Source: Saprospirales bacterium (GTDB taxonomy: Bacteria > Bacteroidota > Bacteroidia > Chitinophagales > Saprospiraceae). From it: DNA of 64,000 nt. Below the pieces are notes generated by a model. That model ran no database searches. It worked only from the letters and a program-made list of their open reading frames with translations, and was not told the DNA's origin. Positions 43,054 to 51,578 of this stretch are shown here, piece by piece. How positions within the stretch are numbered: the stretch's first letter is position 1; the number at the start of each line of letters is the position of its first letter. Location: positions 1 through 64,000 of the forward strand of contig JADJYG010000031.1 in NCBI GenBank assembly GCA_016719895.1, read 5' to 3'. A program made the translations under genes and the position numbers.

Positions 43054-44430
43054 CTAGAGGGGCTCGAAGTGCGCGGTGAAGTGCCGGAGGAAGGGCGGTT
43101 CGTAGGCGATCCGGAACCCGCGCGCCTGTTCGCGGCGGCGCAGGACTTCTTCAAACACTTCGATCACATAGTCCATGTGGCTTTGCGTGTACACGCGGCG
43201 CGGTATGGCCAGGCGCACCAGTTCCTGCGCTGCCGGCACAAACCGCCCTTTGACGTCGTATTTCCCAAACATCACGGAACCCACCTCCACCGAGCGCACG
43301 CCGCCCACTTCGTACAGGGCGCAAACCAGGGCCTGCCCGGGGAACTCGTGCCGCGGGATATGCGGATACAAGCGCTCTGCATCCACATATACGGCGTGGC
43401 CGCCAATCGGAAAAATCACCGGCACGCCAAGCGCGCGGATGTTTTCGCCCAGGTAGGCTGTGCTGCGGATGCGGTAGTGCAGGTAATCAGCCTCGAACAC
43501 CTCCTCCAAGCCTACGGCAATGGCCTCCATATCGCGGCCCGACAGGCCGCCGTAGGTGGCAAAGCCTTCCGTAATGATCAGGAGGTTGGTGCAGGCTTCC
43601 GAGAGTTTATGGTTGCGGAGGGCCAGAAAACCGCCCATATTGACCAAGCCGTCTTTTTTGATGCTCATCACGGCGGCATCTGCCAAGCCGAACATTTCCC
43701 GGGCGATTTCGCGGTACGTCAAGTGCGTATATTCCGGCTCGCGGTGCCGGATAAACCAGGCGTTTTCGGCTATCCGGCAACAGTCGAGCACAAATGGAAT
43801 ATGATACTGCTTGCAAATGTCGGCTACCGCCCGGGTATTGGCCAGGCTCACCGGCTGCCCGCCGCCACTGTTGTTCGTAACCGTAAGAATAACGGCGGCC
43901 ACATTGTCCGGCCCTACCGATTCAATTTGCCGTTTGAGCGATGCGGTGTCCATATTCCCTTTGAACGGCAGGTCCGATTCATAATCTTTGGCTTCCGGGC
44001 AGGGCAGGTCGATAGCCGTGCTGCCCGAAAACTCGATGTTGGCCCGGGTGGTATCGAAGTGGGTGTTGCTGAAAAAATACTTGCCTTTGCCACCCAGGTG
44101 GCCGTACAGAATGCGCTCGGCGGCGCGGCCCTGGTGGGTGGGCAAGATATGTGGCATGCCCGTCAGGTCGTTCACCTCCTCAAAAAATCGCTCCCAGCTT
44201 TTGGCGCCGGCATACGATTCGTCGCCCAGCATCATGGCAGCCCATTGGCGGCTGCTCATGGCGGAAGTACCCGAATCGGTCAGCAGGTCGATCAGCACCT
44301 TGTCGGAAGGCAGCAAAAAAGGGTTGAAGTGCGCCTGGCGTAAAAAATGCGCGCGCTCGTCCGCCGTGGTCATCCGGACAGGTTCCACCGACTTGATCCG
44401 GAACGGCTCGATTATCGTTTTGAATGGCAT
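43054..44430 (-). CDS. tnaA: Tryptophanase (tryptophan indole-lyase)
   Basis: 458 residues of the beta-eliminating lyase family, forming indole, pyruvate and ammonia from tryptophan with PLP. The PLP lysine is K259 in SIKKDGLVNMGG. Tryptophanase and tyrosine phenol-lyase are hard to separate, but the C-terminus FLRHFTAHFEPL has His where tryptophanases have it (tyrosine phenol-lyases have Phe), and VRSVEVGS has Val where the phenol-lyase has Met before the Arg. This favours tryptophanase. Convergent with the ferredoxin gene. It adds a third aromatic amino-acid route to the island. Confidence 0.9.
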   Translation of the reverse strand: MPFKTIIEPFRIKSVEPVRMTTADERAHFLRQAHFNPFLLPSDKVLIDLLTDSGTSAMSSRQWAAMMLGDESYAGAKSWERFFEEVNDLTGMPHILPTHQGRAAERILYGHLGGKGKYFFSNTHFDTTRANIEFSGSTAIDLPCPEAKDYESDLPFKGNMDTASLKRQIESVGPDNVAAVILTVTNNSGGGQPVSLANTRAVADICKQYHIPFVLDCCRIAENAWFIRHREPEYTHLTYREIAREMFGLADAAVMSIKKDGLVNMGGFLALRNHKLSEACTNLLIITEGFATYGGLSGRDMEAIAVGLEEVFEADYLHYRIRSTAYLGENIRALGVPVIFPIGGHAVYVDAERLYPHIPRHEFPGQALVCALYEVGGVRSVEVGSVMFGKYDVKGRFVPAAQELVRLAIPRRVYTQSHMDYVIEVFEEVLRRREQARGFRIAYEPPFLRHFTAHFEPL

Positions 44431-44571
44431 GCCGCAAAATTCCGGTGCGCCAAAATATTGGCCCTATGGAAAATTTCAGGCTGCCCCATGACATGTATCA
44501 TTGCTATTATGTGGGAAAAGTCATCAAATTTATGGCGTACGGCTACAAGAGCTGCAAAAACCGGTTAACGA

Positions 44572-44868
44572 ATGAATACCATGCATACGGATCTGAATAT
44601 TTTGCTGCCGGCCCAAGAGCGCATCATTCGGGCGCGCGCGTTCCCCTGTAGTGGGTATTCCTGTATCCCACTGGTTGGAGAAGAACCCGAAAACAGTCTC
44701 TTACCGGTTGGCTTTATTATGAGTCGCGGAAGCGAAGTGACGGTCGTCACGCCGCAGGCCGACGGGTCTAATGCACCACTATGGGAACATCTGCTGGAAG
44801 AAATGAATCATTGGCACGCCTTCCCGGGTAGTTTGGATGAATTGCCGCCGGAATGCTGGTATGGATAA
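44572..44868 (+). CDS. Small hypothetical protein
   Basis: 98 residues, soluble, no signal peptide or membrane helix. It has a protein-like composition (ILLPAQERIIRARAFPCSGY, GFIMSRGSEVTVV, LEEMNHWHAFPGSLDELPPE), ends 80 bp before the lipoprotein gene, and starts with an ATG at 44572 (a second at 44581). No family recognised. It lies in the divergent gap after tnaA; the gap 44431-44571 has no feature I can name. Confidence 0.5.
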   Translation: MNTMHTDLNILLPAQERIIRARAFPCSGYSCIPLVGEEPENSLLPVGFIMSRGSEVTVVTPQADGSNAPLWEHLLEEMNHWHAFPGSLDELPPECWYG

Positions 44869-44893
44869 TAACCTTCCTATCCCAATTTTCGCC

Positions 44894-44901
44894 TAAATTT
44901 G
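44894..44901 (+). promoter_or_regulatory. -7 element ahead of the outer-membrane biogenesis cluster
   Basis: taaaTTTG matches TAnnTTTG, 48 bp upstream of the lipoprotein ATG. It supports the start at 44949 over the in-frame codon at 44853, which lies upstream of the promoter. Confidence 0.5.
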
Positions 44902-44948
44902 CGCCGCTTACAGCCCCCGCACCGGGGTCTGTTTACGTTTTTTGCGGC

Positions 44949-45803
44949 ATGACGCGTATTTTGTACCTATTTCTGGCCCTTTCCTGCGGCGTATTGCTTA
45001 GCCAATGCGGCGTTTCGGACCATCCGCCCCGGGAGGGAGACAAGGTCCTGGCTAAAGTGTATAACAAAAGCCTCTATCTTTCCGAACTGGACGGCATTGT
45101 GCCTGAAGGCTCCACCCCCAACGACAGCGCATTGATGGTCATGGCCTATGTACAACGCTGGGTGCGCGACCAGCTGCTGATGTATGAGGCAGAGCGCAAT
45201 ATTCCCAAAGATTTGAATATCGACAAACTGGTGCGCGATTATCGCGCCAGTCTCGTCCGTTTTAATTTCGAAGAACAAATTATTGCTGAAAAACTCGACA
45301 GCACCGTTTCGGAATCCGAGTTGAAAGCCTTTTATGACAATAACAAAGACCAGTTCCAGCTGGAAAATACCATTTTAAAGTGTTTGTTGTTGAAATTGCC
45401 TCCCAATGCGCCGCAAAACGAGTTGAATAAGCTCTGGTACAGCCGCAACCCCGCCGACGCTGCCAAACTGCGTAGCTATGCCAGGCAATGGGCCGCACTG
45501 GCCCTGCTCGACCCTAAAAAATGGCATAAATTGGAGGAGGTAGCCGCGCTTTTGCCAAAAGGAACGTTAACATCCGACAACGTCGGCTCGCGCCGGGAAG
45601 GCACGCTGAGCGACGGCGATTTCCGCTATTACTACCGGGTGCTGGAAACCGTCAAAGGAAAAGAAACCGCCCCTTTTGAGTACGTGAAAGAACAAGCCTC
45701 GAAAGTAATCCTGCATAAGCGCAAACAAGAACTGCTCGAACATTGGAAAGAAGAGCTGTACCAGGAAGAACTCCGGCGCGCGAATATCCAAATTATAGAA
45801 TAA
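44949..45803 (+). CDS. Parvulin/SurA-like periplasmic lipoprotein
   Basis: 284 residues. Lipoprotein signal with LLSQC (Cys about 20), then a SurA-N-like helical chaperone region (LYLSELDGIVPEG, RWVRDQLLMYEAERNIPKD) and a short or degenerate PPIase part around 140-270. Bacteroidota often carry a run of two or three such proteins before bamA. It should guide unfolded outer-membrane proteins in the periplasm. 12 bp separate it from the larger SurA-like gene, so they form an operon. Confidence 0.8.
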   Translation: MTRILYLFLALSCGVLLSQCGVSDHPPREGDKVLAKVYNKSLYLSELDGIVPEGSTPNDSALMVMAYVQRWVRDQLLMYEAERNIPKDLNIDKLVRDYRASLVRFNFEEQIIAEKLDSTVSESELKAFYDNNKDQFQLENTILKCLLLKLPPNAPQNELNKLWYSRNPADAAKLRSYARQWAALALLDPKKWHKLEEVAALLPKGTLTSDNVGSRREGTLSDGDFRYYYRVLETVKGKETAPFEYVKEQASKVILHKRKQELLEHWKEELYQEELRRANIQIIE

Positions 45804-45815
45804 ACCATCTGTCCT

Positions 45816-47252
45816 ATGACACCCAGTCTGTTCGATCATAAAAAATACACCCTGCCTGCGCCCGCCCGCCCGCTACGCCTGGCCTTGCGCGCACTGTGCT
45901 GCGCAGGCCTCGTGTTGTTGCCGGCTTTTTTACCGGCACAAACGGAGAAGGCGGTCATCGACCGGGTGGTGGCCACCGTCGGAAGTGAAATTTTACTGCT
46001 GAGTGAAGTCCAGGAACAATTGTCGTATGCCCGCCAACAGCAAGCCGACTTGCCGGAGGCGTACAGTTGTGTCATCGTACAAAACCTGCTGGTACAGAAA
46101 CTCCTGGTCCATCAGGCCAAAATTGACTCCGTGGAGGTAAAAGACGAAGAGGTCGAAAACCAGCTCGAAGCCCGTATCGAACGCCTGCGCCAATATTTCA
46201 ACCAGGACGAAAAGGCCATCGAAGAATACTACGGCCAAAATGTGAACGAAATCAAAGAGCAAATGCGGGGCGACATGCGCAGCCAGTTGCTTGCCGAACG
46301 CATGCAGGGCCAGATCACAGAAAAAGCTACCATCACACCATCGGAAGTCCAGGCATTCTTCAGCAATATCCCGAAAGACTCGCTGCCCTATTTCAATTCC
46401 GAAGTGGAAGTGCGTGAAATCATCTACAAACCGCAGGTCAATGCCGTGGAAAAAGCTAAAGCGCGGTTGCGGCTCGAAGAGCTGCGCCAACGGATTGCAG
46501 AAGGCGGCGAAAATTTTGCCGAACTGGCAAAAAAATACAGTGAGGACCCCGGCAGCGGCTCCAATGGCGGCGACCTGGGCTGGCAAAAACGCGGCGCTCT
46601 GGTGCCGGAGTTTGAAGCCGCCGCCTACAAACTCGAACCCGAGCAGATCAGCCAAATCGTGGAAACCGAATTCGGTTTTCACCTCATTCAATTGCTCGAA
46701 CGAAGGGGCAACCTGCTGCATGCCCGGCATATCCTGATAAAGCCGCAAATCACGGATGATGACCTGAGCAAAGCGGAAGCCCGCCTGGACTCGATCCGGC
46801 AACTGATCCTGAGCAACAACATCTCCTTCACGGTTGCAGTCAAACTTTTTGGCGACAAAAATACCCCGAGCTACAACAACGACGGCCGGGTAGCCAACCC
46901 CCGCACCGGCAATACGTTCTTTGAGGTGGCCGACCTGGATACCAATATTTTCTTTGCCATCGACGGGCTTAACCCCGGCGACGTTACAGAACCGGTGCCT
47001 TTCCGGGCGCCCGACGGCGCCCGTTACTTCCGCCTGATCCAGCTGCAAAGCCGCTCCAAACCACACAAAGCCGATTTGAAACAGGACTACAATAAAATTC
47101 AGTCGGCCGCACTGGAGCAAAAAAAAGGCGAATACCTCGAGCGTTGGGTGCTGGACAAACTGCGCAGCACTTTTCTTTCGGTTGGCGACCTCTACAGGGG
47201 CTGCCCCAACCTGCAACTGCTGCTCTCCAAAGCCCCAACCCAACGGCCCTGA
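45816..47252 (+). CDS. SurA-like peptidyl-prolyl isomerase
   Basis: 478 residues with a signal peptide ending near residue 42 (AFLPAQ). The SurA N-terminal region (IDRVVATVGSEILLLSEVQEQL) is followed by two parvulin-type domains: the first with EVREIIYKP, FAELAKKYSEDPGSGSNGGDLGW and FGFHLIQLLERRG, the second starting HARHILIKP. It is a periplasmic chaperone and isomerase for outer-membrane proteins. The second domain lacks the usual full GGDLG block (it has YNNDGRVANP), so it may be chaperone-only. Next gene: bamA, 55 bp on. Confidence 0.9.
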   Translation: MTPSLFDHKKYTLPAPARPLRLALRALCCAGLVLLPAFLPAQTEKAVIDRVVATVGSEILLLSEVQEQLSYARQQQADLPEAYSCVIVQNLLVQKLLVHQAKIDSVEVKDEEVENQLEARIERLRQYFNQDEKAIEEYYGQNVNEIKEQMRGDMRSQLLAERMQGQITEKATITPSEVQAFFSNIPKDSLPYFNSEVEVREIIYKPQVNAVEKAKARLRLEELRQRIAEGGENFAELAKKYSEDPGSGSNGGDLGWQKRGALVPEFEAAAYKLEPEQISQIVETEFGFHLIQLLERRGNLLHARHILIKPQITDDDLSKAEARLDSIRQLILSNNISFTVAVKLFGDKNTPSYNNDGRVANPRTGNTFFEVADLDTNIFFAIDGLNPGDVTEPVPFRAPDGARYFRLIQLQSRSKPHKADLKQDYNKIQSAALEQKKGEYLERWVLDKLRSTFLSVGDLYRGCPNLQLLLSKAPTQRP

Positions 47253-47307
47253 TTAGCGGACCCGGCCATCAGCCCCGTCCATCGCCCATTCTAACACACG
47301 ATAACAG

Positions 47308-49854
47308 ATGACCATGAAATTGCCTATATCCGGCCTGTTGTTCCTGGCGCTGCTGCATACGGCAGCCCTGCAAGCCCAAACACCGGCCGACACCCTGTTG
47401 CCCGTTATGCCATATGCACAGCCTAAGGATTATGAAATCGGCGGCGTGCGCGTCAGCGGGGCGCAATATTCCGATCCCCAGGCACTTATTGCCATCGCCG
47501 GCTTTCGCGTCGGCGATAAAATGCGCATTCCCGGCGCCGACGTTACCAAGGCCGTGCAGGCTTTATGGAACCTGCGCCTGTTCACCGACGTGCAGATAAT
47601 AAAAGAACGCACCCAGGGCGACGTGATCTTTCTGGAAATTGCCGTCCGCGAACTACCCCGGTATACCCGGCATTCGTTTACCGGCGTCAAAAAAAACAAA
47701 CACGACGACCTGAACGGCGTCGTGAATAAGTTTGTCCAAAAAGGCGCCATCCTGACGGAAAACATCAAAGTTTCCCTAATCTATGCCCTGCAGGAGTTTT
47801 ACGTGGAAAAAGGCTACCTCAATGCCACCATCACCATCAAAGAAACCCCCGACGAACGCGCTACCAATGCAGTAAAACTCGAGTTTGTCATCAACCCCGG
47901 CAAACGCGTGAAAATCCGCGATATCCGTTTCGTGGGCAACGAGCATGTGAAGGCGAAAACTTTGCGCAAAAAGATGAAAAGCACGTCGCGCAAGCGGAAA
48001 ATTTTCAAAAAATCAAAACTGGTTCAGGACGATTACGAAGAAGACAAACTGGCCATTGAAGCCTATTACAACACTATCGGTTTTCGCGATGCGCGCATTA
48101 CGGGCGACAGCATCTGGCGCAATGCCAGCGGCGAGGTGGTCATGCAACTGAGCATCGCCGAAGGCCGGCGCTATTACTTCCGGCATATCCTCTGGAAAGG
48201 AAATACTATTTATGAAAGCAAATTCCTCGACCAGGTCCTTGGGATCAATAAAGGCGATGTTTACAACCAGGAATTGTTAAACACCCGCCTGCAATTCAGC
48301 CAGGACGGACGCGACATCTCTTCCCTCTACCTCGACAACGGCTACCTGTTTTTCCGCGTCGACCCGGTCGAAACCTCTATTGATAACGATTCGATCGACC
48401 TGGAGCTCCGGATCTACGAAGGTCCGCAGGCGACCATCGACCGGGTGGTGATCAAAGGCAACGACCGAACCCACGAGCATGTCATCCGGCGCGAGTTGTT
48501 TACCCGCCCGGGCGAGAAATTCAGCCGTTCCGATATTATTCGTTCCCAGCGTATGATTGCCAACCTGGGCTATTTCAACCCCGAAGCGCTGGGCATCAAC
48601 ACCCCTGTCAACCCCGACCGGGGTACCGTGGATATCGAATATACCGTGGAAGAAAAACCTTCCGACCAGCTGGAGCTGTCGGCCGGCTATCAGCCAAGTA
48701 CGGCGTTCAGCCGCGGCGGCGTGATCGGCACCCTGGGGGTAACGTTCAACAACTTTTCGCTCCGCAACATCCGAAACAAAGAAGCCTGGAATCCACTGCC
48801 GCAGGGCGACGGCCAGCGATTCAGTATCCGGGGGCAGACGTCGGGGCAAAACTTCCAATCGTACAATGCCTCCTTCACCGAGCCCTGGTTGGGCGGCAAA
48901 AAGCCCAATTCACTCACGGTAGCCGGCTTTTACAACCGCTATGCCTATGGCTTTGAGGGCTCGTCCACGTATCAAAAACTCGATATTATTCAGGGCACTG
49001 TCGGCTTTGGCACCCGCCTGAAATGGCCGGACGACAACTTTGTTTTCCGCGCCAACCTCGACATCCAAACCCTGCGCCTGAACAACTGGACGGGGTTCCG
49101 CGACGATCAGAACCGCATTGTTACCCGCGGCACCTACCACAACTATAACCTGGGCCTCACCCTGGCCCGCAATAGTATTAACGACCCTATTTTTCCGAAA
49201 AACGGCTCGCTGATATCGCTGACCGTTCAATCTACCCCGCCGTATTCGTGGTTCAGGGACAAATCGTTCTATGAAAGCGACAATGTCCAGGACATTTATC
49301 GCTATGTGGAATACGTAAAATGGCGCTTCGATGCAGAATGGTATACTACCCTGGTTGGCAAACTCGTGCTGAAAGCGCAGGCGAAAATCGGAATACTCGA
49401 CCAATGGACGGACAAAACCGGCCTCAGCCCCTTCGAGCGCTTCGAATTGGGCGGCGACGGCCTCAACAACCAGACCTTCGGTCTCAACGGTCGCGATATT
49501 ATCAGTATGCGGGGCTATGAAGTGGCCGACATCATGTCGCCTTTTCCCGGCGGCGCCGGCGTCTTCAATAAATACACCGTCGAATTGCGTTATCCCATCT
49601 CGCTCAACCCGCAAAGCACCATCTTCGTGACAGCTTTTGCACAGGGTGGAAATGCCTGGCAAAGGGCCCGCGATTTCAACCCTTTCGATATGCGCCGCTC
49701 CGCCGGACTCGGCTTGCGCGTCTTCCTTCCGATGTTCGGAACGCTCGGGTTTGATTATGGCTTTGGCTTCGACAAGCCTTCGCTGATTAACAGCAACGCC
49801 AAGTGGTCGGAATTTGCCAAATTCAATATCGTGCTCGGCTTCGAACCGGATTAA
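47308..49854 (+). CDS. bamA: BamA outer-membrane protein assembly factor
   Basis: 848 residues. Signal peptide to about residue 24, five POTRA domains (about 40-440; RVSGAQYSDPQAL, KIRDIRFVGNEHVKAKTLRKKM, TIDRVVIKGNDRTHEHVIRREL), then the 16-strand Omp85 barrel with SRGGVIGTLGVTF, GGDGLNNQTFGLNGRD and the conserved ending LGFDYGFGFD. It inserts beta-barrel proteins, including SusC-type transporters, into the outer membrane. The region 170-190 is lysine- and arginine-rich (KKMKSTSRKRKIFKKSK), typical of Bacteroidota BamA. Operon with the two SurA-like genes. Confidence 0.95.
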   Translation: MTMKLPISGLLFLALLHTAALQAQTPADTLLPVMPYAQPKDYEIGGVRVSGAQYSDPQALIAIAGFRVGDKMRIPGADVTKAVQALWNLRLFTDVQIIKERTQGDVIFLEIAVRELPRYTRHSFTGVKKNKHDDLNGVVNKFVQKGAILTENIKVSLIYALQEFYVEKGYLNATITIKETPDERATNAVKLEFVINPGKRVKIRDIRFVGNEHVKAKTLRKKMKSTSRKRKIFKKSKLVQDDYEEDKLAIEAYYNTIGFRDARITGDSIWRNASGEVVMQLSIAEGRRYYFRHILWKGNTIYESKFLDQVLGINKGDVYNQELLNTRLQFSQDGRDISSLYLDNGYLFFRVDPVETSIDNDSIDLELRIYEGPQATIDRVVIKGNDRTHEHVIRRELFTRPGEKFSRSDIIRSQRMIANLGYFNPEALGINTPVNPDRGTVDIEYTVEEKPSDQLELSAGYQPSTAFSRGGVIGTLGVTFNNFSLRNIRNKEAWNPLPQGDGQRFSIRGQTSGQNFQSYNASFTEPWLGGKKPNSLTVAGFYNRYAYGFEGSSTYQKLDIIQGTVGFGTRLKWPDDNFVFRANLDIQTLRLNNWTGFRDDQNRIVTRGTYHNYNLGLTLARNSINDPIFPKNGSLISLTVQSTPPYSWFRDKSFYESDNVQDIYRYVEYVKWRFDAEWYTTLVGKLVLKAQAKIGILDQWTDKTGLSPFERFELGGDGLNNQTFGLNGRDIISMRGYEVADIMSPFPGGAGVFNKYTVELRYPISLNPQSTIFVTAFAQGGNAWQRARDFNPFDMRRSAGLGLRVFLPMFGTLGFDYGFGFDKPSLINSNAKWSEFAKFNIVLGFEPD

Positions 49855-49868
49855 AGAAGGTTTGCCGG

Positions 49869-50255
49869 CTAATTCAGTTTAAATGGCGCCACCATCTTAA
49901 ACTCCGGGATACTCGCTTCGAACGCCGAGCCGTCGTCCAGCCGGCTCATCAGGTAGTTCCCCGACATTTTGCCGATTTCGGTGTACAGGTTACAAAACGA
50001 CGAGTAGCCGTGCACTTCGCCCGGCGCCAGCACCGGTTGCAGGCCAACCACGCCTTCCCCTTCTACCTCGCGCAGAACGCCGTAGGCATCCTGGATGAGC
50101 CAATGCCGCCGCAAGAGCTGCACGGTATGTTGGCTGCGGTTTTCGATGGTGATGTGATACCCGAAGATAAACTTCCCTTCCCGCGGGTTGGAGTGTGCCG
50201 CGAGGAATTCCGTCTCTACACTGACGGTGATATTATTGGTGGTAAGCGTTTCCAT
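49869..50255 (-). CDS. apaG: ApaG-family protein
   Basis: 128 residues, single beta-sandwich of the ApaG domain: FIFGYHITIENRSQHTVQLLRRHWLI followed by VVGLQPVLAPGEVHGYSSFCNL and the ending MVAPFKLN (quoted in pieces, e.g. YHITIENRS and RRHWLI). ApaG influences cobalt/magnesium handling and Ap4A levels in enteric bacteria, but the molecular role is open. The ATG at 50255 is chosen over the longer frame to 50309. Convergent with bamA with 14 bp between stops. Confidence 0.9.
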   Translation of the reverse strand: METLTTNNITVSVETEFLAAHSNPREGKFIFGYHITIENRSQHTVQLLRRHWLIQDAYGVLREVEGEGVVGLQPVLAPGEVHGYSSFCNLYTEIGKMSGNYLMSRLDDGSAFEASIPEFKMVAPFKLN

Positions 50256-50380
50256 ATTGCGGACGGTAGCGACGTGAACCGGCAACCATTCAAATGCCTG
50301 CGGGGGCAAAATTGTTCAAATTAAATGGTTTGACGAAACGCTTTAACGCCGGGTGGGCAAAATGGACCGGTTTGGCAACG

Positions 50381-50415
50381 AAAAAAGCCGAAACCGGACG
50401 TTTCCGGCTCGGCTT
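50381..50415 (-). terminator. Terminator after the lipoprotein gene
   Basis: Stem agccgaaaccgg / ccggctcggct (50386-50415) with one unpaired base. On the minus strand the stem is followed by a T6 run (50386-50381), giving a Rho-independent terminator for the gene ending at 50458. Confidence 0.7.
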
Positions 50416-50457
50416 ACTACGAAATTACTAAACACGGGTATCTTAATATGGGGAGCC

Positions 50458-51426
50458 TTACAAGCCTTTTAAAAAACTCACCACTTGTTTTTCTTCCTGG
50501 GGTTGTGGGGTGACGGACAGTTTCACATTGCTCCCGATCTCGGTAAACTGGTTGCTCAGCCAAAACTGCCCCCCGGTTTTCCCGATCACAACGATCCGAA
50601 TCGGGTAGCCCAGCGGCGCCTCGGAAAAACAAAACTCGGAACTCGCATCGTCGCCGCTGAGTTGCGCCACGGCGTGGGTATTTTGAAAAACCAGAAATAC
50701 ACGGGCATTCAATGCCGTAAATTGTTCGGGTAAGGTAACGCAGAAAGGGCTGCTTTGTTCGATAATCGGGCGGGCGCAATTGCTCCAGCCCAATTGTGGA
50801 ACAATCAGTTCGTAGCCTGATTGCATGGCGCTGGCGCCTGGCCATTCGGCCCAAAAAGCCTCTGTGCCCGTTGGGCTCCAGCCCGCAAACTGATTTTGGA
50901 CATCTTTGGCGCCCGTGAAAACTTCCATACCGGACTTTACTTCATTCGCGGGAACCTGCACTTTCAGGTAGCGGTTGGGGAGCAGATGAAGGGTTTTCCC
51001 ACTGCAAGTGGCCCGCACCTCCACCATACCGGCGCTTTCCAGCATTTTGGCGCCAGGGTAAGCTGTGGTGGGCAGGCCGCGCGACAAGATGTCGCCTTTG
51101 CGCAACACGCTGTTCACTTCAATTTTTAAAGCGGGACAAGTGCTGCAAGGGGCCGGCGTACCGGTATCATCGGCAAATAAGTTGTCGGTATCTGCCAAAA
51201 ATACCCGCACGCCGCTTGCAGTAGTTAGTGTTGTGTCCGGGATAGAGCCCCCGAAATAGAATACGGTATGGGCGGAAGCATCCGGCACCTGGGTGAACAG
51301 CTGACTGAGATCTTCCTGGGTAGGTGTGTACGGGAGAAACTCCTCCACGTCATGCCTGCGGCACCCCCACACTGCCGCTAAGGTGCTTAGTAATACGTAC
51401 AGATATGTATTTTTATGTCGAAACAT
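50458..51426 (-). CDS. Lipoprotein of unknown function
   Basis: 322 residues. Lipoprotein signal (MFRHKNTYLYVLLSTLAAVWGC, Cys22). The body is beta-rich with a segment of paired cysteines (PCSTCPALKIEV, near 95) and no enzyme motif. Phrases such as GVRVFLADTDNLF and KVQVPANEVKSGM suggest an extracellular beta-sandwich carbohydrate- or protein-binding protein. It follows the sigma/barrel pair on the same strand after 152 bp, and may be in the same regulon or operon. Start ATG 51426. Confidence 0.75.
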   Translation of the reverse strand: MFRHKNTYLYVLLSTLAAVWGCRRHDVEEFLPYTPTQEDLSQLFTQVPDASAHTVFYFGGSIPDTTLTTASGVRVFLADTDNLFADDTGTPAPCSTCPALKIEVNSVLRKGDILSRGLPTTAYPGAKMLESAGMVEVRATCSGKTLHLLPNRYLKVQVPANEVKSGMEVFTGAKDVQNQFAGWSPTGTEAFWAEWPGASAMQSGYELIVPQLGWSNCARPIIEQSSPFCVTLPEQFTALNARVFLVFQNTHAVAQLSGDDASSEFCFSEAPLGYPIRIVVIGKTGGQFWLSNQFTEIGSNVKLSVTPQPQEEKQVVSFLKGL

Positions 51427-51578
51427 AGCAATATAGAGTGGTTTATTCCGGGTAGTTTTACAAGATCGGGCGGCTGTATAAGGGGAAGGTTAATTTGGGG
51501 TTCTGGCTTTTGCAGCGATCGATCCGGAGATGCTCCGGCTATTGCATACGCTGCTTCTTTATGGTATTTTAACATTCG

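Noticed and set aside
43054..44430. Tyrosine phenol-lyase instead of tryptophanase
   Set aside because: The C-terminal LRHFTA histidine and the SVEVGS valine match tryptophanase; tyrosine phenol-lyase has Phe and Met at these places.
44424..44651. 75-codon ORF overlapping the small gene at 44572
   Set aside because: Cysteine/tyrosine-rich and partly overlapping a better frame; no evidence of coding.
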